Of a stretch of DNA of 64,000 bases, positions 55,751-64,000 are shown one piece after another. The first letter of the stretch is position 1. Each line of letters begins with the position of its first letter. The position numbers were made by a program, and so were the translations under genes. Origin of the DNA: Amycolatopsis pretoriensis (GTDB lineage: Bacteria > Actinomycetota > Actinomycetes > Mycobacteriales > Pseudonocardiaceae); the NCBI RefSeq assembly GCF_900107925.1, contig NZ_FNUJ01000012.1:1-64000 (forward strand), in the 5' to 3' direction. The notes under the pieces were generated by a model. That model was not told the DNA's origin. It saw nothing but the letters and a program-made list of their open reading frames with translations, and ran no database searches.

Positions 55751-56839
55751 TCACGTAACGGCCAGGATCCGCACCTCCCGTGTCTCGGCGGCGGGCTCCG
55801 CCCAGGCCACGAGCTGTCCGGCCGCGCTCTCCAACGCCCCCAGGTCCCGCTTCGGCAGCTTCTCGAACGGCGACAGCTCCAGCACCGCGGCCTTGCGCTC
55901 CCAGAAGCCGCGGACGTACCCGCCGACCAGGAGCAAGCCCTTCACCAGGCCGTTCTGCGTGATCACCCGCTTGCGGTACGCGTCGGAGATCACCCGGGTG
56001 CGGTTCGCGTACGACAGGATCGTCTGGTCGAACGGGCCCAGGAGCCGCGGCGGTGCCGGGACGTCCTCGTCCGGCACGGAAAGCTCCGGCAGGTCCAGCA
56101 GCTCGCGGCCGTCGTCGTCGCGATACCGCCGGAGGTCCATTTCCGCCGCGATCTCGCCCAGCCGGGTGATACCCGCCCACGCCTGCACGTCCGCGACGGT
56201 CGCCGGCCCGAACGCACGCAGGTACCGCGCGATCAGCGAAGCGGGCGAAGGCGGCGGAAGCGGCTCACCGACCCACTCGTCGAGGCACGCGTACGTCGTC
56301 TGTCCTGCCTTGCCCCAGATCGCGCGCGGCGGCGTCTGGACCAGCGGCAGCCGGCCCCTGGCCAGGTGGGTGAGCGACGCCGTGGGGACCTCCGGCCAGT
56401 GCCGCGCCAGCTCGGCGCCCAGTGCGGTCCCGGCCAGCGGGGCCCCGGCCAGGAGGTCCCGCGCCGCGCCGGCGACGACATCGTGGTCCAGGCCGGCCAG
56501 CGCCTTCGCGTGCAAGGTGTTCGTCCTGAGGTCGCGGTCGTACAGCACCTGCACCACCGGCCGCCACGCCAGGGCGTCCGCCGCCGTCACCAGGTGGACC
56601 GTGCCACGCATCAGCGCGATCCGGACCACCCGCCGGCTCTCCAGCAGCTCCGCCAGTTCCTGGGGGCGGAAGCCGTGCAGCCGCGCCCACAGCGCGTAGT
56701 ACGGCGGGAACGGCGCTTGCGCCTGCAGGCCCGCGAGGTGTTCGACGGCGTCGAACGCGGACATCTTCGCGCGGCGCAGCAGCAGCTGACGCTCCAGCGT
56801 CGCCCGGTTGAGGGCCCGTCGGCTCACCGTCGTGGTCAC
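55751..56839 (-). CDS. AlkZ/HTH_42-type winged-helix DNA glycosylase-like protein
   Basis: 362 residues. The family (DUF1006/HTH_42) is recognised by LERQLLLRRAKMSAFDAVEH, the QxQ pair in AGLQAQAPFPPYYALW, RRVVRIALMRGTVHLVTA, FGPATVADVQAWAGI and LLLVGGYVRGFWERK. In AlkZ of Streptomyces the QxQ residues are catalytic and remove alkylated bases or unhook interstrand crosslinks; here the motif is conserved, so activity is plausible. Homologues also exist as housekeeping paralogues (AlkX) with crosslink activity. No antibiotic cluster is adjacent. GTG/ATG choice: ATG at 56839. Confidence 0.85.
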   Translation of the reverse strand: MTTTVSRRALNRATLERQLLLRRAKMSAFDAVEHLAGLQAQAPFPPYYALWARLHGFRPQELAELLESRRVVRIALMRGTVHLVTAADALAWRPVVQVLYDRDLRTNTLHAKALAGLDHDVVAGAARDLLAGAPLAGTALGAELARHWPEVPTASLTHLARGRLPLVQTPPRAIWGKAGQTTYACLDEWVGEPLPPPSPASLIARYLRAFGPATVADVQAWAGITRLGEIAAEMDLRRYRDDDGRELLDLPELSVPDEDVPAPPRLLGPFDQTILSYANRTRVISDAYRKRVITQNGLVKGLLLVGGYVRGFWERKAAVLELSPFEKLPKRDLGALESAAGQLVAWAEPAAETREVRILAVT

Positions 56840-56889
56840 CGCGCCACCCTAGCGAGCGGCACCGACAGTTCCGGGTCCATAATCCCGCC

Positions 56890-57945
56890 ATGGCCGAGCT
56901 CGCCGCGCCCGCTGTGGGGGACTGGGACTTCCCGCGCGGCACCGCCAGCATCGAGCTGATGACCCGGTTCGCCGCCGACCGCGGCCTGCCCGCGGAGAAG
57001 CTCCTGGCCGCGACGACGCTCTCCGCGGAACTGCTCGCCGACCCGTCGGTGCAGGTGGACGCACGTCAGGAGCTGGCCGTCGTCCGCGCGCTGGCCGAAC
57101 TGGACGGCTCCGACGCGACGGCGCTGGAGCTCGGGCGCCGCTACCGCGTCAGCACGTTCGGCATCTTCGGGTTCGCCTGCATCAGCAGCCCGACGCTGCG
57201 CGACGCGATGCTGTTCTCCCTGCGCTACTTCGACCTCAGCTTCGCGTTCTGCATCCCGCACGTCGAGCTGGAGAGCGACCGCCTGACGCTGGAGCTCGAC
57301 GACAGCCGCGTGCCCGCCGACGTCGCCCGGTTCCTCGTGCTGCGCGACCTGGCCGCGATCTTCTCGGTCATGCACGACCTGCTGCCGGAGATCACCCTGG
57401 AGGACCTGAGCTTCCGGCACGAGCCGTCCACAGTGGACGGCTACGAGCGGGCGTTCGGCCTGCTGCCGCGGTTCGGCGCCGACGCCTGCCGCGCGACGCT
57501 CGACCCGGCGCTGCTGGCCCTCCCGCTGCCGCAGGCCAACGACCAGACCGTCGCCCTGTGCGCCGCGCAGTGCGAAGCGCTCGTCGCGCGCAAACGCCGG
57601 CGGTCGGGCATCTCGCAGCAGGTCCGGGAGCGCCTGGTCCGGCTCGGCGGCGTCGACGCGGGCATGGACGAGATCGCCCGCCAGTTGACGCTCAGTACCC
57701 GCACACTGCGGCGCCGGCTGACCGAAGCGGGCACGAGTTACCGCGCACTGGTCGACGAGGTCCGCCAGACGCTGGCCGAGGAGCTGCTCGACACCGGCGT
57801 CCTGTCCGTCGAGGACGTCGCGTACCGGCTCGGGTACGCGGAGGCGTCGAGCTTCATCTACGCGTTCAAGCGCTGGACCGGGATGACCCCGGCGGCGTTC
57901 GCCCGGCGGTTCCGGGCCGCTCGGCAAGCACCGCCGGGTAGGTGA
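56890..57945 (+). CDS. AraC-family regulator with arabinose-binding-type N-terminal domain
   Basis: 351 residues. Residues about 20-205 match the AraC-binding-like domain used by OruR/ArgR-type regulators (ALELGRRYRVSTFGIFGFAC). Residues about 235-340 form the double helix-turn-helix (MDEIARQLTLSTRTLRRRLT, VEDVAYRLGYAEASSFIYAF). A CATAAT -10-like hexamer ends 6 nt before the ATG at 56890 and no Shine-Dalgarno is present, so translation may be leaderless. Candidate targets are the neighbouring oxidoreductase genes. The last 80 bp overlap the convergent TetR gene. Confidence 0.92.
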   Translation: MAELAAPAVGDWDFPRGTASIELMTRFAADRGLPAEKLLAATTLSAELLADPSVQVDARQELAVVRALAELDGSDATALELGRRYRVSTFGIFGFACISSPTLRDAMLFSLRYFDLSFAFCIPHVELESDRLTLELDDSRVPADVARFLVLRDLAAIFSVMHDLLPEITLEDLSFRHEPSTVDGYERAFGLLPRFGADACRATLDPALLALPLPQANDQTVALCAAQCEALVARKRRRSGISQQVRERLVRLGGVDAGMDEIARQLTLSTRTLRRRLTEAGTSYRALVDEVRQTLAEELLDTGVLSVEDVAYRLGYAEASSFIYAFKRWTGMTPAAFARRFRAARQAPPGR

Positions 57946-58537
57946 GCTTCAGCAGGTTGAGGATCGAATCGGTGAGAAAGGTGCGCAGCGCCGCGCGGTC
58001 GAGCGTGCCGCGGATCAGCCACTCGCGCGACGCGGCCCGCAACATGCCGCCGAACGAGCGGATCATCGCGCGCAGCTCGTCGCGGCCTTCGGTGACGTCG
58101 GTCATCAGCGCGGCTTCCAGGACGCGGTCGGCGGCGACCTCGTCGGCCTCCAGCATGATCCGCTCGATCTCGGGGTCGCGGCCCGCCGACTCCGGGCCGA
58201 TGACGGTCAGCCAGGCGTCGCGGTTGCGGTCCACGACGTCGATCCAGCGTTCGACGCCGATCGTCAGCCGGTCCTCCATCGTGGTGTCCGGCAGCGCTTC
58301 GGTGACCGGTGCCGGCACGATCATCAGCTGCCGCACCACTTCCAGGTACAGCTCGCGCTTGCCGCCGAAGTAGTGGTTGATGAGCGGGCGCGCGACCCCG
58401 GCAGCCTCGGCGATGTCCGAAGTGGACACCGACGCGTAGCTGCCGGCGCCGAACAGGTGCCGCGCGGCGGCGAGGATCTCCGCCCGCCGTTCGGCCGGTT
58501 CGAGGCGGCGGCGCCGCGGCCGGGTCCCACTGGTCAT
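57866..58537 (-). CDS. TetR-family transcriptional regulator
   Basis: 223 residues from the ATG at 58537. The helix-turn-helix is clear (EILAAARHLFGAGSYASVST, VARPLINHYFGGKRELYLEV), followed by a helical ligand domain. The final ~25 codons, rich in Gly/Pro/Ser (RPGTAGRTPPGSSRSSA), overlap the 3' end of the AraC gene by 80 bp on the other strand and look like recruited sequence. A perfect 6-5-6 palindrome 31-47 bp upstream of the start is the likely autoregulatory operator. Confidence 0.88.
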   Translation of the reverse strand: MTSGTRPRRRRLEPAERRAEILAAARHLFGAGSYASVSTSDIAEAAGVARPLINHYFGGKRELYLEVVRQLMIVPAPVTEALPDTTMEDRLTIGVERWIDVVDRNRDAWLTVIGPESAGRDPEIERIMLEADEVAADRVLEAALMTDVTEGRDELRAMIRSFGGMLRAASREWLIRGTLDRAALRTFLTDSILNLLKLTYPAVLAERPGTAGRTPPGSSRSSA

Positions 58538-58567
58538 CCGCTCAGCCTCGCCGGGGATCGGCACGCT

Positions 58568-58584
58568 GTCAACAAGTAGTTGAC
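58568..58584. promoter_or_regulatory. TetR operator candidate
   Basis: GTCAACAAGTAGTTGAC is a perfect 6-5-6 inverted repeat 31 bp upstream of the TetR start at 58537, with TTGACA-type hexamers on the same strand close by. Confidence 0.6.
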
Positions 58585-58707
58585 CCTTTGTCAAAAGGTC
58601 TGTTTCGCGTGCGGCGCCGTCGTTACGCAACCGGAACAACCCGCCGGTAACTCCCCGGCGTCCGGATGCGACGAGACGGCAGGGACCCGCGACCGGGGCA
58701 GGAGCAG

Positions 58708-59019
58708 ATGACCGAAGAAGACGCGCCGATCCGGCCGGCCGGACGCTGGGTGAGCGTCCGCCTGCAGCATCGCCACGTCAGCTTCGACGAGGGCTTCGAG
58801 CCGGACGAGCCCCTCCCGGACGGCGACTGCGCGGACGAGGGATCGCTGTCGTACTCCGGAATCGTGATCACGGGTTACGACGAAGGGTCGAAGGTTTCCG
58901 AGCGCTGGATCCCGCTGGGCGTGGACCCGTCCGAAGCGGACGACGAGCGGTTGATCGGACAGTTGCGCGACGCCTTGCTTTGGCAAGCGGGGCGACCGCC
59001 CCAGGTGGCCGACGACTGA
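58708..59019 (+). CDS. Small acidic hypothetical protein
   Basis: 103 residues from the ATG at 58708 with GGAGC in front; an upstream ATG at 58666 lacks a ribosome site. The protein is strongly acidic (DEGFEPDEPLPDGDCADEG) with beta-like stretches (GRWVSVRLQHRHVSF, LSYSGIVITGYDEGSKV). No family recognised. It ends 8 bp before the convergent paaR stop. Cytoplasmic by composition. Confidence 0.55.
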   Translation: MTEEDAPIRPAGRWVSVRLQHRHVSFDEGFEPDEPLPDGDCADEGSLSYSGIVITGYDEGSKVSERWIPLGVDPSEADDERLIGQLRDALLWQAGRPPQVADD

Positions 59020-59027
59020 CCGGTCAC

Positions 59028-59621
59028 TCACGAGGTCGTGCGCAGCCCCTCGAAGGCCACTTTGCACACCGCGTCCGCCACCTCGGTCGCCGCCGAACCG
59101 CGCCTGGGCTTGTACCACTCGATCAGCGAGTTCACCATGCCGAAGATCAGCCGCGCGGTCACCGACGGGTCGACGTCCGGCCGGATGTCGCCCTCCGCCT
59201 CCGCCTGCTTCACCAGGTCCGTCACCAGCCGGTCGAACTCACGCCGGCGGGCCAGCGCCGCCCGTTCCACCTTCGTGTTGCCGCGCACGCGCAGCAGCAG
59301 CGTCACGAACGGCAACCGGTCGGCCAGTACCAGCACACTGCCGCGCACCAGGTGCTCGAGCCGGTCGATCGCGCGCCCGTCCAGCTGGTCGGTCGACGCG
59401 GCGACCTCGAACAACCCGTCCAGTGCCCGGTCCACCGACAGCCGCAGCAGTTCTTCCTTGCTGGGCACGTGGTGGTAGATCGCGGACTTCGTGATGCCGA
59501 GCTTGCGGGAGAGGTCCTCCATGCTCGTGCCGTCGTAGCCGCGCTCGTTGAACAGCTTCACCGCCACCTGCAGCAGCGATTCCAGGTCGTAGCCCGGGCG
59601 GCCGCGGCGCGGGGCCGTCAC
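59028..59621 (-). CDS. paaR: TetR-family repressor of the phenylacetate genes
   Basis: 197 residues from a GTG that overlaps the paaK stop (GTGA). The helix-turn-helix reads AVKLFNERGYDGTSMEDLSR, then ITKSAIYHHVPSKEELL. TetR proteins of this type (PaaR in corynebacteria and other actinobacteria) repress the paa genes and respond to phenylacetyl-CoA. Its place as last gene of paaI-paaK-paaR, facing paaZABC, supports the name. The palindrome at 61435-61452 is the probable target. Confidence 0.85.
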   Translation of the reverse strand: MTAPRRGRPGYDLESLLQVAVKLFNERGYDGTSMEDLSRKLGITKSAIYHHVPSKEELLRLSVDRALDGLFEVAASTDQLDGRAIDRLEHLVRGSVLVLADRLPFVTLLLRVRGNTKVERAALARRREFDRLVTDLVKQAEAEGDIRPDVDPSVTARLIFGMVNSLIEWYKPRRGSAATEVADAVCKVAFEGLRTTS

Positions 59622-60895
59622 GGCCGCTCCCGCTGGTCGATGATCCGGCGCATCTTGCCCATGGACCGCTCCAGCGTGTCCGGCTCGACGACCTCCACCG
59701 ACACCGTCACGCCGACACCGTCCTTGACGCCGCTGACCAGCGTGGCGATGGCCTCCTCACGAGCGGCGGAAGAAGCGTCGTGACGCGCCTCCACCCGCAC
59801 GGTCAGGTGGTCGAGCCGCCCGCGCGTCGACCGGACGAGCTGGAAGTGCGGGCTCAACGCCGGCGTCCGCAGCACGATCTCCTCGATCTGCGTCGGGAAG
59901 ACGTTGACCCCGCGCAGGATGATCAGGTCGTCGGTGCGGCCGGTGACCTTGTCCATCCGCCGGAACGCCGGCCGCGCGGTGCCCGGGCGCAACGCCGTCA
60001 GGTCGCGGGTGCGGTAGCGGATGATCGGCAGCGCCTCCTTCGTCAGCGACGTGAACAGCAGCTCACCGGTCTCGCCGGACCCCAGCACCTCCTCGGAGTA
60101 CGGGTCGATCACCTCGGGGTAGAAGTGGTCCTCCCAGATGTGCAGGCCGTCCTTCGTCTCGACGCACTCCTGCGCGACGCCCGGCCCCATCACCTCCGAC
60201 AGCCCGTAGATGTCGACGGCGTCGAGCGCGAACCGCTCCTCGATCTCGGCGCGCATTTGCTCGGTCCACGGCTCGGCGCCGAAGATGCCGACCTTGAGCG
60301 AACTGGCCTTCGGGTCGACGCCCTGGCGCTCGAACTCGTCGAGCAGCGTCAGCATGTACGACGGCGTGACCATGATGATCTCGGGCTTGAAGTCCGTGAT
60401 CAGCTGGACCTGCCGCGCGGTCATGCCGCCGGACGCGGGGATGACCGTGCAGCCCAGCTTCTCGGCGCCGTAGTGCGCGCCGAGCCCGCCGGTGAACAGG
60501 CCGTACCCGTAGGCGACGTGCACCTTGTGCCCCGGCCGCCCGCCCGCCGCGTGGATCGACCGGGCCATCACCGTCGCCCACGTGTCGATGTCCCGCTCGG
60601 TGTACCCGACGACGGTGGCCTTGCCGGTCGTGCCGCTGGAGGCGTGGATGCGGCGCACCTGGTCCTGCGGCACGGCGAACATCCCGAACGGGTAGTTCTC
60701 GCGCAGGTCCTGCTTGGTCGTGAAGGGGAACTTCGCCAGGTCGGCGAGCTCCTTGCAGTCGTCCGGGTGGACGCCGGCGTCGTCGAACTTGCGCGTGTAG
60801 GCGGGCACGTTCGCGTACGCGTGCCGGAGCGTCCACTGCAGACGTTCCAGCTGGCGGGCGGCCAGCTCGTCCGCGCCGATGTTCGCCTCGATCAT
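59618..60895 (-). CDS. paaK: Phenylacetate-CoA ligase
   Basis: 425 residues from an ATG 2 bp after the paaI stop. The adenylate-forming fold shows the AMP motif ASSGTTGKATVVGYT, YGYGLFTGGLGAHYGAEKLG, YGLSEVMGPG and RTDDLIILRGVNVFPTQIEE, diagnostic for PaaK. It activates phenylacetate with ATP and CoA in the cytoplasm as the first step of the aerobic hybrid pathway. The C-terminal lysine region SMGKMRRIIDQRE is intact. The gene is coupled on both sides, with paaI before and paaR after. Confidence 0.96.
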   Translation of the reverse strand: MIEANIGADELAARQLERLQWTLRHAYANVPAYTRKFDDAGVHPDDCKELADLAKFPFTTKQDLRENYPFGMFAVPQDQVRRIHASSGTTGKATVVGYTERDIDTWATVMARSIHAAGGRPGHKVHVAYGYGLFTGGLGAHYGAEKLGCTVIPASGGMTARQVQLITDFKPEIIMVTPSYMLTLLDEFERQGVDPKASSLKVGIFGAEPWTEQMRAEIEERFALDAVDIYGLSEVMGPGVAQECVETKDGLHIWEDHFYPEVIDPYSEEVLGSGETGELLFTSLTKEALPIIRYRTRDLTALRPGTARPAFRRMDKVTGRTDDLIILRGVNVFPTQIEEIVLRTPALSPHFQLVRSTRGRLDHLTVRVEARHDASSAAREEAIATLVSGVKDGVGVTVSVEVVEPDTLERSMGKMRRIIDQRERP

Positions 60896-60897
60896 GG

Positions 60898-61308
60898 TCA
60901 GTCCCGTTTCGCGGAGATGGCGCGGCTGCGGCCGCGGAATTCGGCGACGACCTCGGGGCCGCCGGGGGTCTCCCGGTGCACGGTGACGTCGTAGATGCCG
61001 TTGCGGCCGTAGCGGGTGCGCTCGGTGGCCGTGGCGACCAGGTGGTCGCCGAGCCGGCCGGCCGCGACGAAGGAGATTTCGGCGCCCGCGGCGACCGTCA
61101 CCGGCCCGTGGGTGTTGCAGGCGCAGGCGAACGCGGTGTCGGCGAGCAGGAAGACGTACCCGCCGTGCGCGATGTCGTGGCCGTTGACCATCGCGCTGGT
61201 GATCGTCATGGTCGCGACGGCCCGGCCGTCGCTCGCCTCCGCCAGCTCGATGCCCAGCGCGCGCGACGCCTCGTCGGCGGCGAACATGGTGTGCGCGGCG
61301 TTGGTCAT
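60898..61308 (-). CDS. paaI: Phenylacetyl-CoA pathway thioesterase
   Basis: 136 residues from the ATG at 61308 behind GGAGG. The hotdog fold is shown by AMVNGHDIAHGGYVFLLADT and FACACNTHG with the catalytic-loop region, plus GAEISFVAAGRLGDHL. PaaI hydrolyses dead-end ring-hydroxylated phenylacetyl-CoA esters and frees trapped CoA. First gene of the leftward operon. The start lies 164 bp from the divergent paaZ, with the PaaR-type palindrome between. Confidence 0.93.
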   Translation of the reverse strand: MTNAAHTMFAADEASRALGIELAEASDGRAVATMTITSAMVNGHDIAHGGYVFLLADTAFACACNTHGPVTVAAGAEISFVAAGRLGDHLVATATERTRYGRNGIYDVTVHRETPGGPEVVAEFRGRSRAISAKRD

Positions 61309-61434
61309 CGAGCCTCCGAACGGACTGACCGAATGGACGGTCACCTGGCGGTGTCGCTCAGTAAAGGCAGCGCTCGGGGCCGTGTCAAGCGTCGCCCCTT
61401 CCGATCTTCGGGTCCGGCGGCTACCATGCGATTA

Positions 61435-61452
61435 ACTGAACGTCCGGTAGGT
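61435..61452. promoter_or_regulatory. PaaR-type operator
   Basis: ACTGAACG-TC-CGGTAGGT fits the corynebacterial PaaR-like pattern of ACYNAMCG half-sites around a 2-bp centre. It lies 20 bp before the paaZ start in the divergent paaI/paaZ region, where it could repress both operons. Confidence 0.6.
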
Positions 61453-61472
61453 AATTCGGCGAGAGGGACCTG

Positions 61473-63503
61473 ATGGCACTGCTGCGCAGCTACGTCTCCG
61501 GGAGCTGGCACACGGCGGCGGACGAGGGCGTCCCGCTGCACGACGCGGCCACCGGTGAGGAGGTCGCCCGCATCTCGTCGAAGGGCGTCGACTTCGCGGG
61601 AGCGCTGGAGTACGGCCGCCGGGTCGGCGGCCCGGCGCTGCGCGAGCTGACGTTCCACCAGCGCGCGGCGCTGCTGAAGGCCCTGGCCTCGCACCTGCGC
61701 GAACACCGTGAGGAGCTGTACGCACTCTCCGCGCGCACCGGTGCGACGCTGGGTGACTCGAAGTTCGACATCGACGGCGGCATCGGCGTCCTGTTCAGCT
61801 ACGCCTCGAAGGGCAAGCGCGAGCTGCCGAACGACACCGTCTACGTCGAAGGCAACGTCGAGCCGCTGTCGCGCGGGGGCACGTTCGTCGCCCAGCACAT
61901 CGCTACCCCGCTGCGCGGTGTCGCCGTCCAGATCAACGCGTTCAACTTCCCGGTGTGGGGTCCGCTGGAGAAGTTCGCGCCGGCGTTCCTGGCCGGGGTC
62001 CCGAGCCTGGTCAAGCCGGCCAGCTCGACGGCCTACCTGACCGCGCGGCTGGTCGAGCTGATCGTCGAGTCCGGGATCCTGCCCGAGGGCTCGCTGCAGT
62101 TCGTCGCCGGCAGCGTCGGCGACCTCCTCGACCACGTGACCGCGCAGGACCTGGTGTCCTTCACCGGCTCGGCGTCGACGGCGCAGAAGCTGCGCGCGCA
62201 CCCGGCGATCATCCGCAACGCCGTCCGCTTCAACGCCGAGGCCGACTCGCTGAACTGCTCGATCCTCGGCCCGGACGCGGTGCCGGGGACCACCGAGTTC
62301 GACCTGTTCGTCAAGCAGCTGACCACTGAAATGACAGTGAAGGCGGGCCAGAAGTGCACCGCCATCCGCCGCGCGTTCGTCCCGGCCGCGCTGCTGGACG
62401 ACGTCGCCGCGGCCGCTTCCGCGCGGCTCGCGAAGGTGACGGTCGGCAACCCGGCGGCCGAAGGCGTCCGGATGGGCGCGCTGGCCAGCCTGGAGCAGCG
62501 CGAGGAGGTCCGGCGGTCGCTCAAGGCGCTGCTGGACGCCGGCAGTGTCGTCTTCGGCGACCCCGAGCAGGTCGACGTGGTCGACGCCGACGCCGAGCGC
62601 GGCGCGTTCATCTCCCCGGTGCTGCTCAAGGCCGACCCCGAGCGCACCGAGCCGCACGAGGTCGAGGCGTTCGGCCCGGTCTCGACGCTGATGCCCTACA
62701 CGTCCACCGAACAGGTCGTCGACTTCGCCGCGCGCGGCGGCGGCAGCCTCGCCGGGTCCGTGGTCAGTGCCGATAAGGAGTTCGTCCGCGACGTCGTCCT
62801 GGGCGCGGCGCCGTTCCACGGCCGTCTGCTCGTCCTGGACGCCGAGGACGCGAAGGAGTCCACCGGCCACGGCTCGCCGATGCCGCAGCTGGTCCACGGC
62901 GGCCCCGGGCGCGCCGGCGGCGGCGAGGAGATGGGCGGCGTCCGCGGCGTGCTGCACCACCTGCAGCGCACGGCGGTCCAGGGTTCGCCCGCTGTTTTGA
63001 GTGCGGTCACCGGCCGGTGGGTGACCGGCGCGCCGCGTGCCGAAGGCGACGTCCACCCGTTCCGGAAGTCCCTGGCCGAGCTGCGCATCGGCGACTCGGT
63101 GACCGCCGGGCCGCGCACGGTTTCGCAGTCCGACGTCGACCACTTCGCCGAGTTCACCGGCGACACGTTCTACGCCCACACCGACCCCGAGGCCGCGGCC
63201 GCGAACCCGCTGTTCGGCGGGATCGTCGCGCACGGCTACCTGGTCGTCTCGTTCGCGGCGGGCCTGTTCGTCTCGCCCGAGCCGGGTCCGGTGCTGGCCA
63301 ACTACGGCCTGGAGAACCTGCGGTTCCTGACCCCGGTCAAGGTCGGTGACTCGCTGACGGTGACGTTGACCGCCAAGCAGATCACCCCGCGGATCGACCA
63401 GGAGTACGGCGAGGTCCGCTGGGACGCCGACGTCACCAACGCCGAGGGCGAGTCCGTCGCCAAGTACGACGTCCTGACCCTGGTTTCGAAGGAGCAGCCG
63501 TGA
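61473..63503 (+). CDS. paaZ: Bifunctional oxepin-CoA hydrolase / semialdehyde dehydrogenase
   Basis: 676 residues, the full PaaZ length. Residues about 1-520 form the aldehyde dehydrogenase with glutamate 256 (NAEADSLNC) and cysteine 295 (GQKCTAIR), the same positions as in the E. coli enzyme. Residues about 535-676 form the MaoC-type hydratase with aspartate 564 in GDTFYAHTD. It opens the oxepin-CoA ring and oxidises the resulting aldehyde to 3-oxo-5,6-dehydrosuberyl-CoA. GAGAGGGA precedes the ATG. paaA overlaps its stop (GTGA). Confidence 0.96.
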   Translation: MALLRSYVSGSWHTAADEGVPLHDAATGEEVARISSKGVDFAGALEYGRRVGGPALRELTFHQRAALLKALASHLREHREELYALSARTGATLGDSKFDIDGGIGVLFSYASKGKRELPNDTVYVEGNVEPLSRGGTFVAQHIATPLRGVAVQINAFNFPVWGPLEKFAPAFLAGVPSLVKPASSTAYLTARLVELIVESGILPEGSLQFVAGSVGDLLDHVTAQDLVSFTGSASTAQKLRAHPAIIRNAVRFNAEADSLNCSILGPDAVPGTTEFDLFVKQLTTEMTVKAGQKCTAIRRAFVPAALLDDVAAAASARLAKVTVGNPAAEGVRMGALASLEQREEVRRSLKALLDAGSVVFGDPEQVDVVDADAERGAFISPVLLKADPERTEPHEVEAFGPVSTLMPYTSTEQVVDFAARGGGSLAGSVVSADKEFVRDVVLGAAPFHGRLLVLDAEDAKESTGHGSPMPQLVHGGPGRAGGGEEMGGVRGVLHHLQRTAVQGSPAVLSAVTGRWVTGAPRAEGDVHPFRKSLAELRIGDSVTAGPRTVSQSDVDHFAEFTGDTFYAHTDPEAAAANPLFGGIVAHGYLVVSFAAGLFVSPEPGPVLANYGLENLRFLTPVKVGDSLTVTLTAKQITPRIDQEYGEVRWDADVTNAEGESVAKYDVLTLVSKEQP

Positions 63504-64000
63504 CGTTGGATGAGACACAGCGTCAGGAACACTTCGAGCACACTATCGAGCGCGACCAGCGCATCGAGCCGCGCGACTGGGTGCCCGAGGGTTACCGCAA
63601 GACGATGATCCGGCAGATCGCGCAGCACGCGCACTCGGAGATCATCGGCATGCAACCGGAGGGCAACTGGATCACACGTGCGCCGTCACTGCGGCGCAAG
63701 GCGATCCTGCTGGCGAAGGTCCAGGACGAAGCCGGCCACGGCCTCTACCTGTACTCGGCGGCGGCGACACTGGGCGCGGACCGCGCGGACCTGACCGACA
63801 AGCTGATCACGGGCAAGCAGAAGTACTCGTCGATCTTCAACTACCCGACACTGACCTTCGCCGACGTCGGCGTGATCGGCTGGCTGGTCGACGGCGCGGC
63901 GATCTGCAACCAGGTGCCGCTGTGCCGGTCGTCGTACGGGCCGTACGCGCGGGCGATGATCCGGATCTGCAAGGAAGAGTCGTTCCACCAGCGGCAGGGC
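63500..64000 (+). CDS. paaA: Phenylacetyl-CoA 1,2-epoxidase catalytic subunit (partial)
   Basis: A GTG at 63500 overlapping the paaZ stop opens a frame that continues to the window edge, giving 167 of an expected ~310-330 residues. The ferritin-like di-iron ligands are visible in [19 protein letters not shown] and [29 protein letters not shown] and [20 protein letters not shown] are typical PaaA blocks. With PaaB, PaaC and PaaE, expected just beyond the edge, it epoxidises the ring of phenylacetyl-CoA with O2. Confidence 0.96.
   Translation, partial: MTLDETQRQEHFEHTIERDQRIEPRDWVPEGYRKTMIRQIAQHAHSEIIGMQPEGNWITRAPSLRRKAILLAKVQDEAGHGLYLYSAAATLGADRADLTDKLITGKQKYSSIFNYPTLTFADVGVIGWLVDGAAICNQVPLCRSSYGPYARAMIRICKEESFHQRQG

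Noticed and set aside
58666-58707. Earlier ATG for the small acidic protein.
   Set aside because: It lacks a ribosome site, whereas the ATG at 58708 has GGAGC at proper spacing.

Overview
The window comes from a high-GC Gram-positive actinomycete, most likely Pseudonocardiaceae and probably Amycolatopsis or a close relative. The pointers are very high G+C with GC-rich third codon positions, many GTG starts, Tat and lipoprotein exports, a SARP/AfsR-type regulator, an XRE-DUF5753/DUF397 pair, a DasR-type chitinase operator, an aerobic phenylacetate (paa) cluster and a family-2 encapsulin start. The genus is an inference. No rRNA, tRNA, CRISPR array, insertion sequence or integrase was seen.

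Layout. The left edge (1-81, minus strand) holds the first 27 codons of a probable family 2B encapsulin shell gene. From 0.5 to 8.8 kb there are membrane and secreted proteins, a phytase-like esterase, an orphan sugar-binding lipoprotein, a DUF4396 membrane protein behind a CsoR-type palindrome, a GH88 hydrolase and a secreted SH3b protein. A large SARP-NB-ARC-TPR regulator (8.9-11.9 kb) sits between two genes for secreted SH3b proteins. Both SH3b genes have the same 11-bp-spaced heptamer pair 8 bp before a -10-like hexamer, the geometry of a SARP operator. PhoD phosphatase and TetR genes follow the second one. From 15 to 22.5 kb lies a plant cell-wall polysaccharide locus: GH28, GH105, GH29-like, an MGH1-like hydrolase and a ROK regulator. 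Next come a sedolisin protease, an orphan histidine kinase, an NCS1 permease, an SDR plus QueA-like pair, a noncoding tract of 32-bp tandem repeats, two small membrane proteins, an SsuABC-type transporter, an SMP-30 lactonase, an acyl-ACP desaturase and a DEAD-box helicase. At 37.7-41.7 kb is a tightly coupled catabolic operon: acyl-CoA dehydrogenase, deazaflavin oxidoreductase, MhpD-like hydratase, LuxR-VOC fusion and a membrane protein.

The 41.7-46.8 kb segment looks accessory. It holds a DUF574 methyltransferase, an XRE/DUF397 pair, an unrecognised coiled-coil protein, a 150-bp array of heptamers phased at 11 bp, and several very small ORFs. Housekeeping-type genes resume with Tex. A CBM-GH18 chitinase with a DasR box follows. 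Then comes an epoxide hydrolase divergent from a CGNR regulator across a 66-bp dyad, a Baeyer-Villiger monooxygenase and GMC oxidoreductase pair, an AlkZ-like protein, and AraC and TetR regulators. The right edge is the phenylacetate cluster (paaR, paaK, paaI divergent from paaZ, paaA), with paaA running off the window.

Themes. The genes read as a saprophytic soil lifestyle: secreted chitin, pectin and protein degradation, aromatic and alicyclic catabolism, and much local regulation. Six intergenic hairpins share an outer stem close to CCGTGA(A/G)(T/G)GGCA. They appear to form a dispersed terminator-like repeat family.
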